In this document: one piece after another, positions 43,994-52,266 of the stretch
How positions within the stretch are numbered: the first letter of the stretch is position 1
How the letters are laid out: every line of letters starts with the position of its first letter
Assembly: GCA_947476695.1 (NCBI GenBank)
Contig: CANJRD010000001.1
Span: forward strand, 186,001 to 250,000
Reading direction: 5' to 3'
DNA from: Rhodospirillaceae bacterium
GTDB taxonomy: Bacteria > Pseudomonadota > Alphaproteobacteria > Rhodospirillales > Rhodospirillaceae
Length of the DNA: 64,000 bases
Translations under genes and position numbers: made by a program
Notes under the pieces: model-generated
The model's database searches: none
What the model was told of the DNA's origin: nothing
The model's input: the letters and a program-made list of their open reading frames with translations, nothing else

Positions 43994-45148
43994 ATGGAAT
44001 TGGGGGGTTGGCTCGCACTGGCCGTCGGGCTTGGGGTTGCCGTGGCGGCCGTGCTCTGGGCGATCAGCCAGCGCGGCACGGGCCAGACCGCGCAACTGTC
44101 CGATGTCGCGCAACGCTTGGCGGATTCGCAGGCCACTCTGGCGGGACGTCTCAGCCAGATGGCCGAGACTCAACAAGCAGCGCAGACGCAGCTGCAATCG
44201 CAACTCGCCGAACGGCTGCAGGCGCAGGAGCGCGCGGTCACGCGCATGCTCGACGAACGCCTGACCGACGTCACGCGCCGGGTCGGCGAGAACCTGCAGC
44301 GCGCGAGCGAGAAAAGCGCCGAGAGCATGACCCAACTGCATGAGCGGTTGGCGGTCATCGATGCCGCGCAGAAGAACCTGACCGACCTGTCGGCCGAGGT
44401 GGTGAGCTTGCAGGACATCCTTTCGAACAAGCAGGCCCGCGGTGCGATCGGTCAGTCGCAGATGGAAGACGTGGTGCGCAACATGCTGCCGCCGCGCGCC
44501 TTCACGTTCCAGGCGACGCTGTCGAACGGCAAGCGCGCGGACTGCGTGATCAATCTGCCCAATCCGCCCGGCCTGATCGTGGTCGACTCAAAGTATCCGC
44601 ACGAGGCCTTCGTCGCGCTGATGAACGCGAGCGACGATCGCGCCCGTCAGCTCGCCGAGACGCAGTTCAAGAACGACGTCGTGAAACACATCCGCGACAT
44701 CGCCGAGAAATACATCGTGCCGGGCGAGACCGCTGATTCCGCGATCATGTTCGTGCCGGCGGAATCGGTTTTCGCCACGCTGCACGACCGCTTCCCCAAC
44801 GTCGTGGAAGAAGGTTTCCGCCGCCGGGTCTACATCGTCTCGCCCACCACGTTGATGGCGACCCTCAACACTGTAAGGGCAATCCTGAAAGACGCGCAGA
44901 TTCGCGAGCAGGCGCACATTATCCAGAGCGAAATCGGGCGCTTGATGGAAGATGTTCATCGCTTGGATAAGCGCGTCGGCGCGCTGGGCACGCACTTCGA
45001 GCAAAGCCGCAAGGACATCGACGAAATCCTGATTTCGACAGGAAGAATCCTCAAACGCGGCGAACGCATCGGAGACATCGAGTTGGGGCCGAGCGATAGC
45101 GCCCCGCCGCTGCTCAAGCCGGTCGGCGCGGCGCAACTTCCGCGATAG
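43994..45148 (+). CDS. rmuC: DNA recombination protein RmuC
   Basis: A 384-residue protein with an N-terminal membrane anchor (GWLALAVGLGVAVAAVLWAI), a long coiled coil (30-150) and the RmuC nuclease-like domain from about 165. Core motifs are LPNPPGLIVVDSKYPHEAF, HIRDIAEKYIVPGETADSAI and IMFVPAESVFATLHDRFPN. RmuC limits inversion of short repeats in E. coli; biochemical activity is poorly known. The ATG at 43994 follows GAGGGAAG; an in-frame extension to 43832 would overlap the DUF4139 promoter and lacks family sequence. Confidence 0.93.
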   Translation: MELGGWLALAVGLGVAVAAVLWAISQRGTGQTAQLSDVAQRLADSQATLAGRLSQMAETQQAAQTQLQSQLAERLQAQERAVTRMLDERLTDVTRRVGENLQRASEKSAESMTQLHERLAVIDAAQKNLTDLSAEVVSLQDILSNKQARGAIGQSQMEDVVRNMLPPRAFTFQATLSNGKRADCVINLPNPPGLIVVDSKYPHEAFVALMNASDDRARQLAETQFKNDVVKHIRDIAEKYIVPGETADSAIMFVPAESVFATLHDRFPNVVEEGFRRRVYIVSPTTLMATLNTVRAILKDAQIREQAHIIQSEIGRLMEDVHRLDKRVGALGTHFEQSRKDIDEILISTGRILKRGERIGDIELGPSDSAPPLLKPVGAAQLPR

Positions 45149-45207
45149 CCGCTTGAACCGAGGGTCGCCGCCGGTAAGATATGCTGGCCTGTCGTTCTGG
45201 GGTTCGC

Positions 45208-45453
45208 ATGCTCGGGCTGTTCGCTTCCATTCTGAAGCCGCCACACAAGCCGCAAGCCTCGACTGCGGCGAACCGAACTGCGGCCTATTACGTCGGGCAG
45301 GAATTCACACTGATGAGCCCGATCGTCGGCGGCCATGGCCGCCTGATCATGGGCGCGGGCACCTGGCTGATCGGCGGACCCGATCTTTCGGCTGGCGCAC
45401 GTGTGCGTGTGACGGCGATCGAAGGATCGCGCATGCGCGTGGTCGAGGCCTGA
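45208..45453 (+). CDS. Orphan NfeD-type OB-fold domain protein
   Basis: An 81-residue protein whose residues ~28-81 match the C-terminal OB-fold of NfeD/YbbK: GQEFTLMSPIVGGHGRLIMG, then GTWLIGGPDLSAGARVRVTA and a final MRVVEA. The usual NfeD ClpP-like and transmembrane parts are missing, and no SPFH/stomatin partner lies nearby. An in-frame ATG at 45181 would add nine residues; neither start has a strong Shine-Dalgarno. It is followed by a bidirectional terminator. Family match is moderate because of its short length. Confidence 0.65.
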   Translation: MLGLFASILKPPHKPQASTAANRTAAYYVGQEFTLMSPIVGGHGRLIMGAGTWLIGGPDLSAGARVRVTAIEGSRMRVVEA

Positions 45454-45483
45454 TCCCAACCCCGAGTCCATATTCGAAAAACA

Positions 45484-45516
45484 AAAGGCGCGGCCGGTTC
45501 CTCCGGTCGCGCCTTT
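45484..45516. terminator. Bidirectional intrinsic terminator between convergent genes
   Basis: A 14-bp stem (AAAGGCGCGGCCGG, 45484-45497, with CCGGTCGCGCCTTT, 45503-45516, one G-T pair) with a TTCCT loop. A-rich sequence on the left and T-rich on the right allow it to stop transcription from both the NfeD-like (plus) and DUF4136 (minus) genes. Confidence 0.85.
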
Positions 45517-45533
45517 CGCGTTGAACGAACGCG

Positions 45534-46241
45534 TTAGTAGGAAGAACGGGCCGACGGTGCCTTCGTGCTCGCCGCGGCATCGACATTCGGCGGAACTTCG
45601 ATCGAGACGCGCAGGGTTTCACCCGAGCGGCCCGGGAAATCCTTGAACAGGGCGTCGAGGATGTAGGGCAGCACGGTCTCGAGCTGGCCGTTCTGTCCGA
45701 GCGACAACGCACGGCCTTCGAAGACGCGATCCTTCTTTGGCGTGTCGTAGCTGGCGCCACGGTAGATATCGATCTCGACGCTGCGTACGAACAGCTGGCG
45801 CGTGTCGGTACGGTTCTGCCAACCCGGATCGCCCCAGGCGCCGTAGCCCCAGGGACCACCGCCCCAGCCGCCCCAACCGCCGCCCCAGCCACCGCGACCG
45901 GCGAAGCCCATACCGAAGCCACCGCCCCAGTTACGGCTTTCGACGTCCGGCGTCGGGCCGCGCACATCGTAGTTCATCGTGACGACATAGTCGGCGCTGG
46001 CGTTGCCGCCGGCGGCGGCACGCAGGCCGAGGCCGGTCAGCTTCGCGGTGATGTCATCGGCATACTTGCGGAACGCGAGGCTCTGGCCCTGCTCCGGGTT
46101 TGTCGTGGCGATCACGAAGGTTTGACCCGACGGCGCGTTCGGCAATGTGTGGAACCGCGTGACGTCGGAGGTGACGTATTTGGGCGTCGCGCAGGCCGCG
46201 AGGGCAACAGCGGCGACAAGAGCGAGGAGAATTCTTTTCAT
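45534..46241 (-). CDS. DUF4136 lipoprotein with a Gly/Trp-rich segment
   Basis: A 235-residue lipoprotein with signal MKRILLALVAAVALAAC (lipobox LAAC, Cys17) and the DUF4136 fold: FHTLPNAPSGQTFVI, LAFRKYADDITAKLTGLGL, SADYVVTMNYDV, then VEIDIYRGA and VFEGRALSLGQNGQLETVLP. Between the domain halves sits a low-complexity run of Gly, Trp, Pro and Tyr (GGWGGGWGGWGGGPWGYG, about 130-150), longer than the usual loop. The domain often occurs in outer-membrane-anchored proteins of unknown function. The ATG at 46241 follows GAAGG; the recR gene lies 164 nt upstream. Confidence 0.82.
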   Translation of the reverse strand: MKRILLALVAAVALAACATPKYVTSDVTRFHTLPNAPSGQTFVIATTNPEQGQSLAFRKYADDITAKLTGLGLRAAAGGNASADYVVTMNYDVRGPTPDVESRNWGGGFGMGFAGRGGWGGGWGGWGGGPWGYGAWGDPGWQNRTDTRQLFVRSVEIDIYRGASYDTPKKDRVFEGRALSLGQNGQLETVLPYILDALFKDFPGRSGETLRVSIEVPPNVDAAASTKAPSARSSY

Positions 46242-46405
46242 AGCGATCATCCTTCTACGGCACGCCCCGATGACGTCCGCTGTGCGTGCCTTATTCCGCT
46301 TCCAATCTAGCGAGCAATTGTGGCCGCGCCAGGGCTTAAACGGCAACAAAACGCATTCGTGAGCGATTTGCCCGTTCCACGCGAGAGCTTCCGTCCGAAC
46401 GCAAG

Positions 46406-47002
46406 CTAGGTGACAGGCCGTCGCGCCCGCAGGGCCGCCGAGATGGTGCCGTCGTCCAGATAATCGAGTTCGCCGCCCACCGGCATGCCATGCGCAAGCC
46501 CCGAGACAGCTACGCCGGTCGTCTGCAGCCGTTCGGCGACGTAGTGGGACGTGGTCTGGCCGTCGACCGTCGCCGCCAGGGCAAGGATGACCTCGGCCAC
46601 GCCGTCGCGACGGACGCGTTCCAGCAGCTTGTCGATCTTGAGATCCTCCGGCCCGACGCCGCTTAACGGCGACAACAGCCCGCCACTGACGTGATAGCGG
46701 CCGCGAAACACGCTGGCGCGTTCCATGGCCCAGAGGTCGGCGACATCCTCGACCACGCAGACGATCTTCGGATCGCGGCGGGGATCGCAGCAGATCGCGC
46801 AAGGGTCGGTGCTGTCGAAGTTGCCGCAGGCGCTGCACACCCGTACCGTGTTGGCGGCCGAGGTCATCGCCTGGACGAGAGGATCGAGCAGCAGCGTGCG
46901 CTTCTTGATCAGCGCAAGCGCGATGCGACGCGCCGAGCGCGGACCGAGGCCCGGAAGCTTGGCGATCTGACGGATCAGCGCCTCGATCTCGGGACCGGCC
47001 AT
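46406..47002 (-). CDS. recR: Recombination mediator RecR
   Basis: A 198-residue protein of the RecFOR pathway loading RecA at gaps. The N-terminal helix-hairpin-helix ([17 protein letters not shown]) is followed by a zinc finger with C56, C59, C68 and C71/C72. The Toprim domain begins [16 protein letters not shown]-like ([10 protein letters not shown]) and includes [16 protein letters not shown]. It lies 9 nt downstream of ybaB, the conserved dnaX-ybaB-recR order. Confidence 0.96.
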   Translation of the reverse strand: MAGPEIEALIRQIAKLPGLGPRSARRIALALIKKRTLLLDPLVQAMTSAANTVRVCSACGNFDSTDPCAICCDPRRDPKIVCVVEDVADLWAMERASVFRGRYHVSGGLLSPLSGVGPEDLKIDKLLERVRRDGVAEVILALAATVDGQTTSHYVAERLQTTGVAVSGLAHGMPVGGELDYLDDGTISAALRARRPVT

Positions 47003-47011
47003 GCGTTTCTT

Positions 47012-47335
47012 TTAGAAGGGCAGCTTGAAGCCGGGCGGCAGTCCGAGGCCGCCGGTCAGCGCGCTGACCTTCGCCTGCACTTCGGCATCAACCTTGGTCT
47101 TCGCGTCGTTGATGGCAGCGACAATCAGGTCTTCAAGCACTTCAGCTTCGGCAGGAACGATCAGGCTGGGATCGATCTTGATGCGCTTGAGTTCGTTCTT
47201 GCCGTTCAGCGTCGCCTGCACCATGCCGGCGCCCGAACTGCCGCTGACTTCAAGCTCGACGAGCTTCTCCTGCATTTCGGCCATGCGGTTCTGCATGTCC
47301 TGCACTTGCTTCATCATATTGCCGAGGTTCTTCAT
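47012..47335 (-). CDS. YbaB/EbfC nucleoid-associated protein
   Basis: A 107-residue DNA-binding protein with a tweezer-like dimer. The start MKNLGNMMKQVQDMQNRMAE is the Met/Gln-rich helix, and GSSGAGMVQATLNGKNELKR the beta-strand region. An in-frame extension to 47401 would overlap dnaX and is not family-like. It sits between dnaX (25 nt upstream) and recR, as is usual. Confidence 0.95.
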   Translation of the reverse strand: MKNLGNMMKQVQDMQNRMAEMQEKLVELEVSGSSGAGMVQATLNGKNELKRIKIDPSLIVPAEAEVLEDLIVAAINDAKTKVDAEVQAKVSALTGGLGLPPGFKLPF

Positions 47336-47360
47336 GGGCGTACTCGCACTCTGACCGTGA

Positions 47361-49043
47361 TCACTTGTCTTCGGCGCGACGGATGCCTTCGATCGTCGCA
47401 CCGGGGAAATTGTCGAGGATGGACTTCACGAGCGGATCGGCCTTGGCTATCTCCAGCTCCTGTTCATGCAAGGTGGCGGCACCGGCGGCGTTCACCACGC
47501 TCGCGACCCAACGGCTGCCGGTCCATTGCGTCAGCAGCTTGCCGACCTGGCCGGCGAGATCGTTTGGCGCGCCCTTGGTCGGATTGAATTCGATGCGGCC
47601 TTGCTCGAAGCGCGCCAGGCGCACGTGAGACTTCAGATGTGTCGCGATCTTGGGTTCGCGATGCTGTTCGAACAGCGCGACGACCTCGATCAAGGACTGC
47701 GGTTGCGGCGCTTCTTCCGGCGGCGCGACAGGTTCGGGCATCCGGACCGGCGCGCTCATCACCGGCGCGCTTTCGCCGACGGCACGCGCACCGCCGCCCG
47801 AAGGCGCCGGCGCCGGCGCGGGACGCGCGGCCGGCACCGCGCCGCCAGAGCCCAGCGACTTCAACGCATCGGCCGGCGTCGGCAGATCGGCGGCATAAGC
47901 CAGACGCACCAGCACCATCTCGGCAGCCTGCAGCGGCATCGGCGCGGTGCGCACTTCGCCCAAGCCCTTCAGCAACATCTGCCACGCCCGCGTCAGGGCA
48001 GGCAGCGCAAGTTTCCCGCCCATCGCCACGCCGCGCGTGCGCTCGGTCTCGGCCAGCGCCGGATCGTCGGCCCCTTCGGGCGCGACTTTCAGGCGCGTGA
48101 GCCAGTGGGTGAGTTCGAGCAAGTCTTGCAACACGACCACGGGCGAAGCCCCGGCGGCGTACTGATCGGCGAGCAGATCGAGCGCGACCTTCACGTTGCC
48201 GCCCATCACCGCCTCGAACAGGTCGAACACCAGCGCGCGGTCGGCAAGGCCGAGCATGTCGCGCACCGATTGCTCGGTGACTTTTGGTGAACCCGAGCCG
48301 GCGGCTTGCGAGATCGCCTGATCGAGGATCGACAGACCGTCGCGCGCGGACCCGTCAGCGGCGCGCGCCACCAGCGCCAGCGCGCCGTCTTCGACCTGCG
48401 CACCCTCGCGCTCGCTGATCTTGCGGAACAGGGTGGTGAGATGCGTCATGTCGATGCGGCGCAGATCGAAACGCTGGCAACGCGACAACACCGTCACCGG
48501 CACTTTGCGGATCTCGGTGGTGGCGAAGATGAACTTCACATGATCGGGCGGCTCTTCCAGCGTCTTCAACAGCGCGTTGAAGGCCTTGTCGGAGAGCATG
48601 TGCACTTCGTCGATGATGTAGATCTTGGTGCGCGCCTGCACGGGGCGATAGCGCACGCCTTCCAGCAATTCGCGGATGTCGTCGATGCCGGTACGGCTGG
48701 CGGCGTCCATCTCGAGCACGTCGACATGGCGGTCGTCGGTGATCGCCACGCAGTTCGCACAGACGCCGCAGGGATTGGGCGTCGGGCCGCCCTTGCCATC
48801 GGGGCCGACGCAATTCAGGGCGCGGGCGATCAGCCGCGCGGTGGTGGTTTTGCCGACGCCGCGTACGCCGGTCAGCATATAGCCCTGCGCCAGACGGCCC
48901 GACGCGATCGCATTCGTCAGGGTGCGCACCAGCGCTTCCTGGCCGATCAGGTCGTCGAATGTCTTGGGCCGGTATTTGCGCGCCAGCACCCGATAGGCGC
49001 CGGCGCCTTCAGCCGGGGTCTCTGGCGTGGCCGGAGGGGTCAT
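47361..49043 (-). CDS. dnaX: DNA polymerase III subunit gamma/tau
   Basis: A 560-residue clamp-loader subunit. Walker A is GVRGVGKTT (59-67), a Cys-rich zinc module follows (CVGPDG... CGVCANC), Walker B is IIDEVHML and the SRC motif SRCQRFDLR. The Ala/Pro-rich linker is at about 395-440 and the C-terminal alpha-interacting domain ends about 545. No A-rich slippery heptamer for a programmed gamma frameshift is evident. Directly downstream of the SRP RNA gene; followed by ybaB. Confidence 0.96.
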   Translation of the reverse strand: MTPPATPETPAEGAGAYRVLARKYRPKTFDDLIGQEALVRTLTNAIASGRLAQGYMLTGVRGVGKTTTARLIARALNCVGPDGKGGPTPNPCGVCANCVAITDDRHVDVLEMDAASRTGIDDIRELLEGVRYRPVQARTKIYIIDEVHMLSDKAFNALLKTLEEPPDHVKFIFATTEIRKVPVTVLSRCQRFDLRRIDMTHLTTLFRKISEREGAQVEDGALALVARAADGSARDGLSILDQAISQAAGSGSPKVTEQSVRDMLGLADRALVFDLFEAVMGGNVKVALDLLADQYAAGASPVVVLQDLLELTHWLTRLKVAPEGADDPALAETERTRGVAMGGKLALPALTRAWQMLLKGLGEVRTAPMPLQAAEMVLVRLAYAADLPTPADALKSLGSGGAVPAARPAPAPAPSGGGARAVGESAPVMSAPVRMPEPVAPPEEAPQPQSLIEVVALFEQHREPKIATHLKSHVRLARFEQGRIEFNPTKGAPNDLAGQVGKLLTQWTGSRWVASVVNAAGAATLHEQELEIAKADPLVKSILDNFPGATIEGIRRAEDK

Positions 49044-49074
49044 GGCGGGCCGCTGGGGGTACGGGGGATAAGGT

Positions 49075-49170
49075 GAGAGACTGGACGGCGACCCGCGCGA
49101 AAACTCGTTACGGCTGCTTCCTTCCGGACCTGACCGGGTTGGCGAGACACACGTCCACCGCCAGCCTCTC
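49075..49170 (-). ncRNA. ffs: Signal recognition particle 4.5S RNA
   Basis: The minus strand contains the universal SRP core GTCAGGTCCGGAAGGAAGCAGC (positions around 49111-49133; the tetraloop GGAA and symmetric loop) bracketed by a long helix. The ends GAGAG (49170-49166) and CTCTC (49079-49075) pair, giving ~96 nt, usual small bacterial form. It binds Ffh for co-translational targeting. The exact ends are estimated from pairing. dnaX follows 31 nt downstream. Confidence 0.9.
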
Positions 49171-49177
49171 GAGGGCG

Positions 49178-49186
49178 ACTATATCA
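49178..49186 (-). promoter_or_regulatory. Extended -10 promoter of the SRP RNA gene
   Basis: On the minus strand TGATATAGT, an extended -10 (TGn before TATAGT), lies 7 nt before the inferred 5' end of the SRP RNA. No strong -35 is seen at 17 nt, as is common for extended -10 promoters. Confidence 0.55.
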
Positions 49187-49339
49187 GATGCTCAGCCCCG
49201 CGAAACAATCCCCTGCGGGTTGTATATTTTCCGGTAACACCCTGAGGACAGCGGCATTTTTCCGGTTGCGCGATCCCCAGCCAAGGCGGAAAAACGCAGG
49301 CGTGGCCCGGCCCGGCCCCATCCGTATAATCGAGCACCC

Positions 49340-50914
49340 ATGACATCCGCCCCCACCTCCCCGACCCGCCCGAAGCCCTTCGTCCTGGCCATCCTGGACG
49401 GCTGGGGCTACCGGGCCGAGACGACCGACAACGCCCTGGCCCAGGCCACCCTGCCGACCTGGAGCCGTTGGATGGCGTCGGTGCCCCATGCCCTGGTCGA
49501 GACCAGCGGCAAGGCGGTGGGCCTGCCGGACGGCCAGATGGGCAATTCCGAGGTCGGGCACATGAACATCGGCGCCGGCCGCGTGCTGGCCCAGGATCTG
49601 CCGCGTATCGACGCGGCGATCGAGGACGGTGCTTTCGCCACGGCCCCGGCACTGACCCACCTGATCGCGGCGCTGAAGCAAAGCGGCGGCGTCTGTCACG
49701 TGATGGGGCTGCTGTCGCCGGGCGGCGTGCATTCGCATCAGGATCAGATCGCAGCGCTGGCCGCGACGGTCGATGCGGCGGGGGTTCCGGTGCGCATCCA
49801 CGCCTTCCTCGACGGGCGCGATACACCGCCGCAGTCGGCGCAAGGATTCCTGGCGGACTTCCTCGCCAAGATCGCGGGCCTGAAGAACGCGAAGGTCGCG
49901 ACGGTCAGCGGGCGCTATTACGCGATGGATCGCGACAAGCGCTGGGACCGCGTCGAGAAGGCTTACGTCGCGATCGTCGACGCGCAAGGTGTGACGGCGG
50001 CTGCGCCGCTCGACGCCGTGAAATCATCCTATGCCGCCGACGTGAACGACGAGTTCGTGCTGCCGGCCGTGATCGGCGACTACGCCGGCATGAAGGACGG
50101 CGACGGCGTGCTGATGGGCAACTTCCGCGCCGACCGCGCGCGCGAAATCCTGACCGCACTTCTCGACCCCGCGTTCGATGGATTCGTGCGCAAGCGCAGA
50201 ATCAAGATCGCCGCCGCCGCGGGTCTGGTCGAATACTCCGACGCGTTGAACAAATTCCTGGGCGCGATGTTCCTGCCGCAGCAGAGCAAGAACACGCTGG
50301 GCGAGGTCATCAGCCGCGCCGGCCTGACGCAGATGCGCATCGCCGAGACGGAGAAGTACGCCCACGTCACGTTCTTCCTCAACGGCGGCGAGGAAAAGGA
50401 ATTTCCCGGCGAGACGCGCGTGATGATCCCGAGTCCGAAGGTCGCGACCTACGATCTGCAGCCGGAGATGAGTGCGCCGGAAGTTTGCCAAAAGATCGTC
50501 GCGGCAATCGACAATCACGCCTACGACGTGATCATCGTCAATTTCGCCAACGGCGACATGGTCGGCCACACCGGCATTCTCGCAGCTGCCGTGAAAGCGG
50601 CGGAGGCCGTCGATGGCTGTTTGACGCGCATCGAAGCGGCTTTGAAGAAGGCCGGCGGCGCGATGATCGTCACCGCCGATCATGGCAATCTGGAAATGAT
50701 GCGCGATCCGTCGACGCATGTGGCGCATACCCAGCACACCACCGGCCCGGTGAGCGTGCTGCTGGTGAATGGCCCGGCGAACATCGATCGCCTGGAGAAC
50801 GGCCGCCTCGCCGACATCGCCCCGACCGTGCTGGCGCTGCTGGGCCTGCCGCAGCCGCAGGACATGACCGGGCATTCGCTGCTGCATCGCGCCACCGCGC
50901 GGGCGGCTGAGTGA
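49340..50914 (+). CDS. gpmI: 2,3-bisphosphoglycerate-independent phosphoglycerate mutase
   Basis: A 524-residue binuclear Mn2+ enzyme of glycolysis and gluconeogenesis. AILDGWGYR (D20) begins the phosphatase domain and GQMGNSEVGHMNIGAGR holds the phosphorylated Ser70. Later metal ligands lie in NFANGDMVGHTG and TADHGNLEMM, and the transferase domain (about 85-320) includes HAFLDGRDTPP. The stop overlaps the next gene start (50911-50914, GTGA). Confidence 0.97.
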   Translation: MTSAPTSPTRPKPFVLAILDGWGYRAETTDNALAQATLPTWSRWMASVPHALVETSGKAVGLPDGQMGNSEVGHMNIGAGRVLAQDLPRIDAAIEDGAFATAPALTHLIAALKQSGGVCHVMGLLSPGGVHSHQDQIAALAATVDAAGVPVRIHAFLDGRDTPPQSAQGFLADFLAKIAGLKNAKVATVSGRYYAMDRDKRWDRVEKAYVAIVDAQGVTAAAPLDAVKSSYAADVNDEFVLPAVIGDYAGMKDGDGVLMGNFRADRAREILTALLDPAFDGFVRKRRIKIAAAAGLVEYSDALNKFLGAMFLPQQSKNTLGEVISRAGLTQMRIAETEKYAHVTFFLNGGEEKEFPGETRVMIPSPKVATYDLQPEMSAPEVCQKIVAAIDNHAYDVIIVNFANGDMVGHTGILAAAVKAAEAVDGCLTRIEAALKKAGGAMIVTADHGNLEMMRDPSTHVAHTQHTTGPVSVLLVNGPANIDRLENGRLADIAPTVLALLGLPQPQDMTGHSLLHRATARAAE

Positions 50915-52209
50915 CCGAGCGCAACGCCTCCTTCGTCACGGCCGCGTTTGCCGCGTGCTTCGCGTTCGCGCCCGTTGCCGTCGCGCAAGACGCCGATCAA
51001 CTGAAGACCGTCGAGAAGGATCTCGCGCGCAGCGAGGCCGAGCGCACGAAAGCCGACGCCGACGCCGCGAAGGCCGCCAAGGACATCGAGGCTGCGCGCG
51101 CGCAGGAAGTCAGCCTGGCGAAGGACATCCAGGATCAGGAGTATGCGCTCTCGGTGCTCGAAGGGCGCGTGACCGAACTCGAAGGCGAAGCCGCGAAACG
51201 CTCCGACGCCCTGTCGCGTCGCGACGTGCAGATGCGCACGACCCTGATGGCGTTGGAGCGGTTGTCGCTGCATCCGGCGGATGCGTTGTCGCTGACGCCG
51301 CTGGCGCCCGACGACGCGGTGCGCGCCGCGATCCTGTTGCGCGCGGCCGTGCCGGCGATCAGCGCCTCGACCTCGTCCTTGCAGAAAGAACTTGCGGTGG
51401 TGGCACGCGCGCGCGGCGAGATCGCCGCACAACGCGAGAAGGTCGCCGCCGGCGCGGCCGATCTGGTCACCAAGCGCGCCAAGCTCGCGACGATGATCGT
51501 GGTGAAGGCCGATCAGCAGGCGAAGTCATCCGCGCGCGGCAAGGAACTCGAAGGCCAGATCGCGAAGCTGTCCAAGGAGGCCGAGGACCTGCGCGCGCTG
51601 TTCGCCAAACTGGCGGAGGAAAAGGCCAAGCGCGAGGCCGAGGCCCGCAAGCAGGCGGAAGCGGCCGAGGCCGCCGCCAAGGCCAAGGCCCTGGCCGAAG
51701 CCGCGAAGGCGCCGAAGGATAAGCCCCAGGACAAGGTCACCCTGAAGGCCCCGCCGGGCGTCGCCCCCGACTCGGGCGCCTCCCGGCTCATCTCCCAGGC
51801 CCGCGGAACCCTGCCTTACCCGGCCGTGGGCAAGGTTATCGCCGCCTTCGGGGAAACCCCGCCCGGCGCCGTGGCCGGCGGGGTCATGACCAAGGGGCTG
51901 ACCATCGCCACGCGACCCGCCGCCACGGTTGTTTCGCCCTTTGATGGCACCGTGGTCTTCGCCGGCCCCTTTCGGGGATATGGCGAACTCTTAATCATCG
52001 AACACAGCGAGGGGTATCATACATTGCTGGCAGGGCTGGGCCGGATCGACGCCTCCCTCAACGAGAAGGTCTTGGCCGGCGAGCCCGTGGGATCCATGAG
52101 CAATGATGCTGCGGCGGCGCTATATGTCGAGTTGCGCCGCGACAGCCAACCGATTAATCCCCTTCCATGGCTGGCGCGACCGCGCGGCCAGGAGGCGGCC
52201 AAACGCTAA
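50911..52209 (+). CDS. EnvC-like murein hydrolase activator (degenerate M23)
   Basis: A 432-residue periplasmic protein. Signal peptide about 1-25, coiled coil 28-245 (ARSEAERTKADADAAKAAKD onward) and a C-terminal LytM/M23 fold with VVSPFDGTVVFAGPFRGYGE and LLIIEHSEGYHTLLAGL. The metal ligands of active M23 enzymes (HxxxD and HxH) are absent: the corresponding places read KGLTIATRP and LLAGL. This is the EnvC/NlpD pattern of activators of septal amidases rather than peptidases. It sits between gpmI and ctpA as in many Alphaproteobacteria. GTG start. Confidence 0.85.
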   Translation: MTERNASFVTAAFAACFAFAPVAVAQDADQLKTVEKDLARSEAERTKADADAAKAAKDIEAARAQEVSLAKDIQDQEYALSVLEGRVTELEGEAAKRSDALSRRDVQMRTTLMALERLSLHPADALSLTPLAPDDAVRAAILLRAAVPAISASTSSLQKELAVVARARGEIAAQREKVAAGAADLVTKRAKLATMIVVKADQQAKSSARGKELEGQIAKLSKEAEDLRALFAKLAEEKAKREAEARKQAEAAEAAAKAKALAEAAKAPKDKPQDKVTLKAPPGVAPDSGASRLISQARGTLPYPAVGKVIAAFGETPPGAVAGGVMTKGLTIATRPAATVVSPFDGTVVFAGPFRGYGELLIIEHSEGYHTLLAGLGRIDASLNEKVLAGEPVGSMSNDAAAALYVELRRDSQPINPLPWLARPRGQEAAKR

Positions 52210-52266
52210 AGCTGGAGTCCGGGCTAAGACGCGGGCTTACACTCTTTCAACAGCGGTTCTTCCCCC

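Noticed and set aside
47361-49043. Programmed frameshift producing a short gamma form of DnaX
   Set aside because: No A-rich slippery heptamer and stem are seen near the domain boundary.
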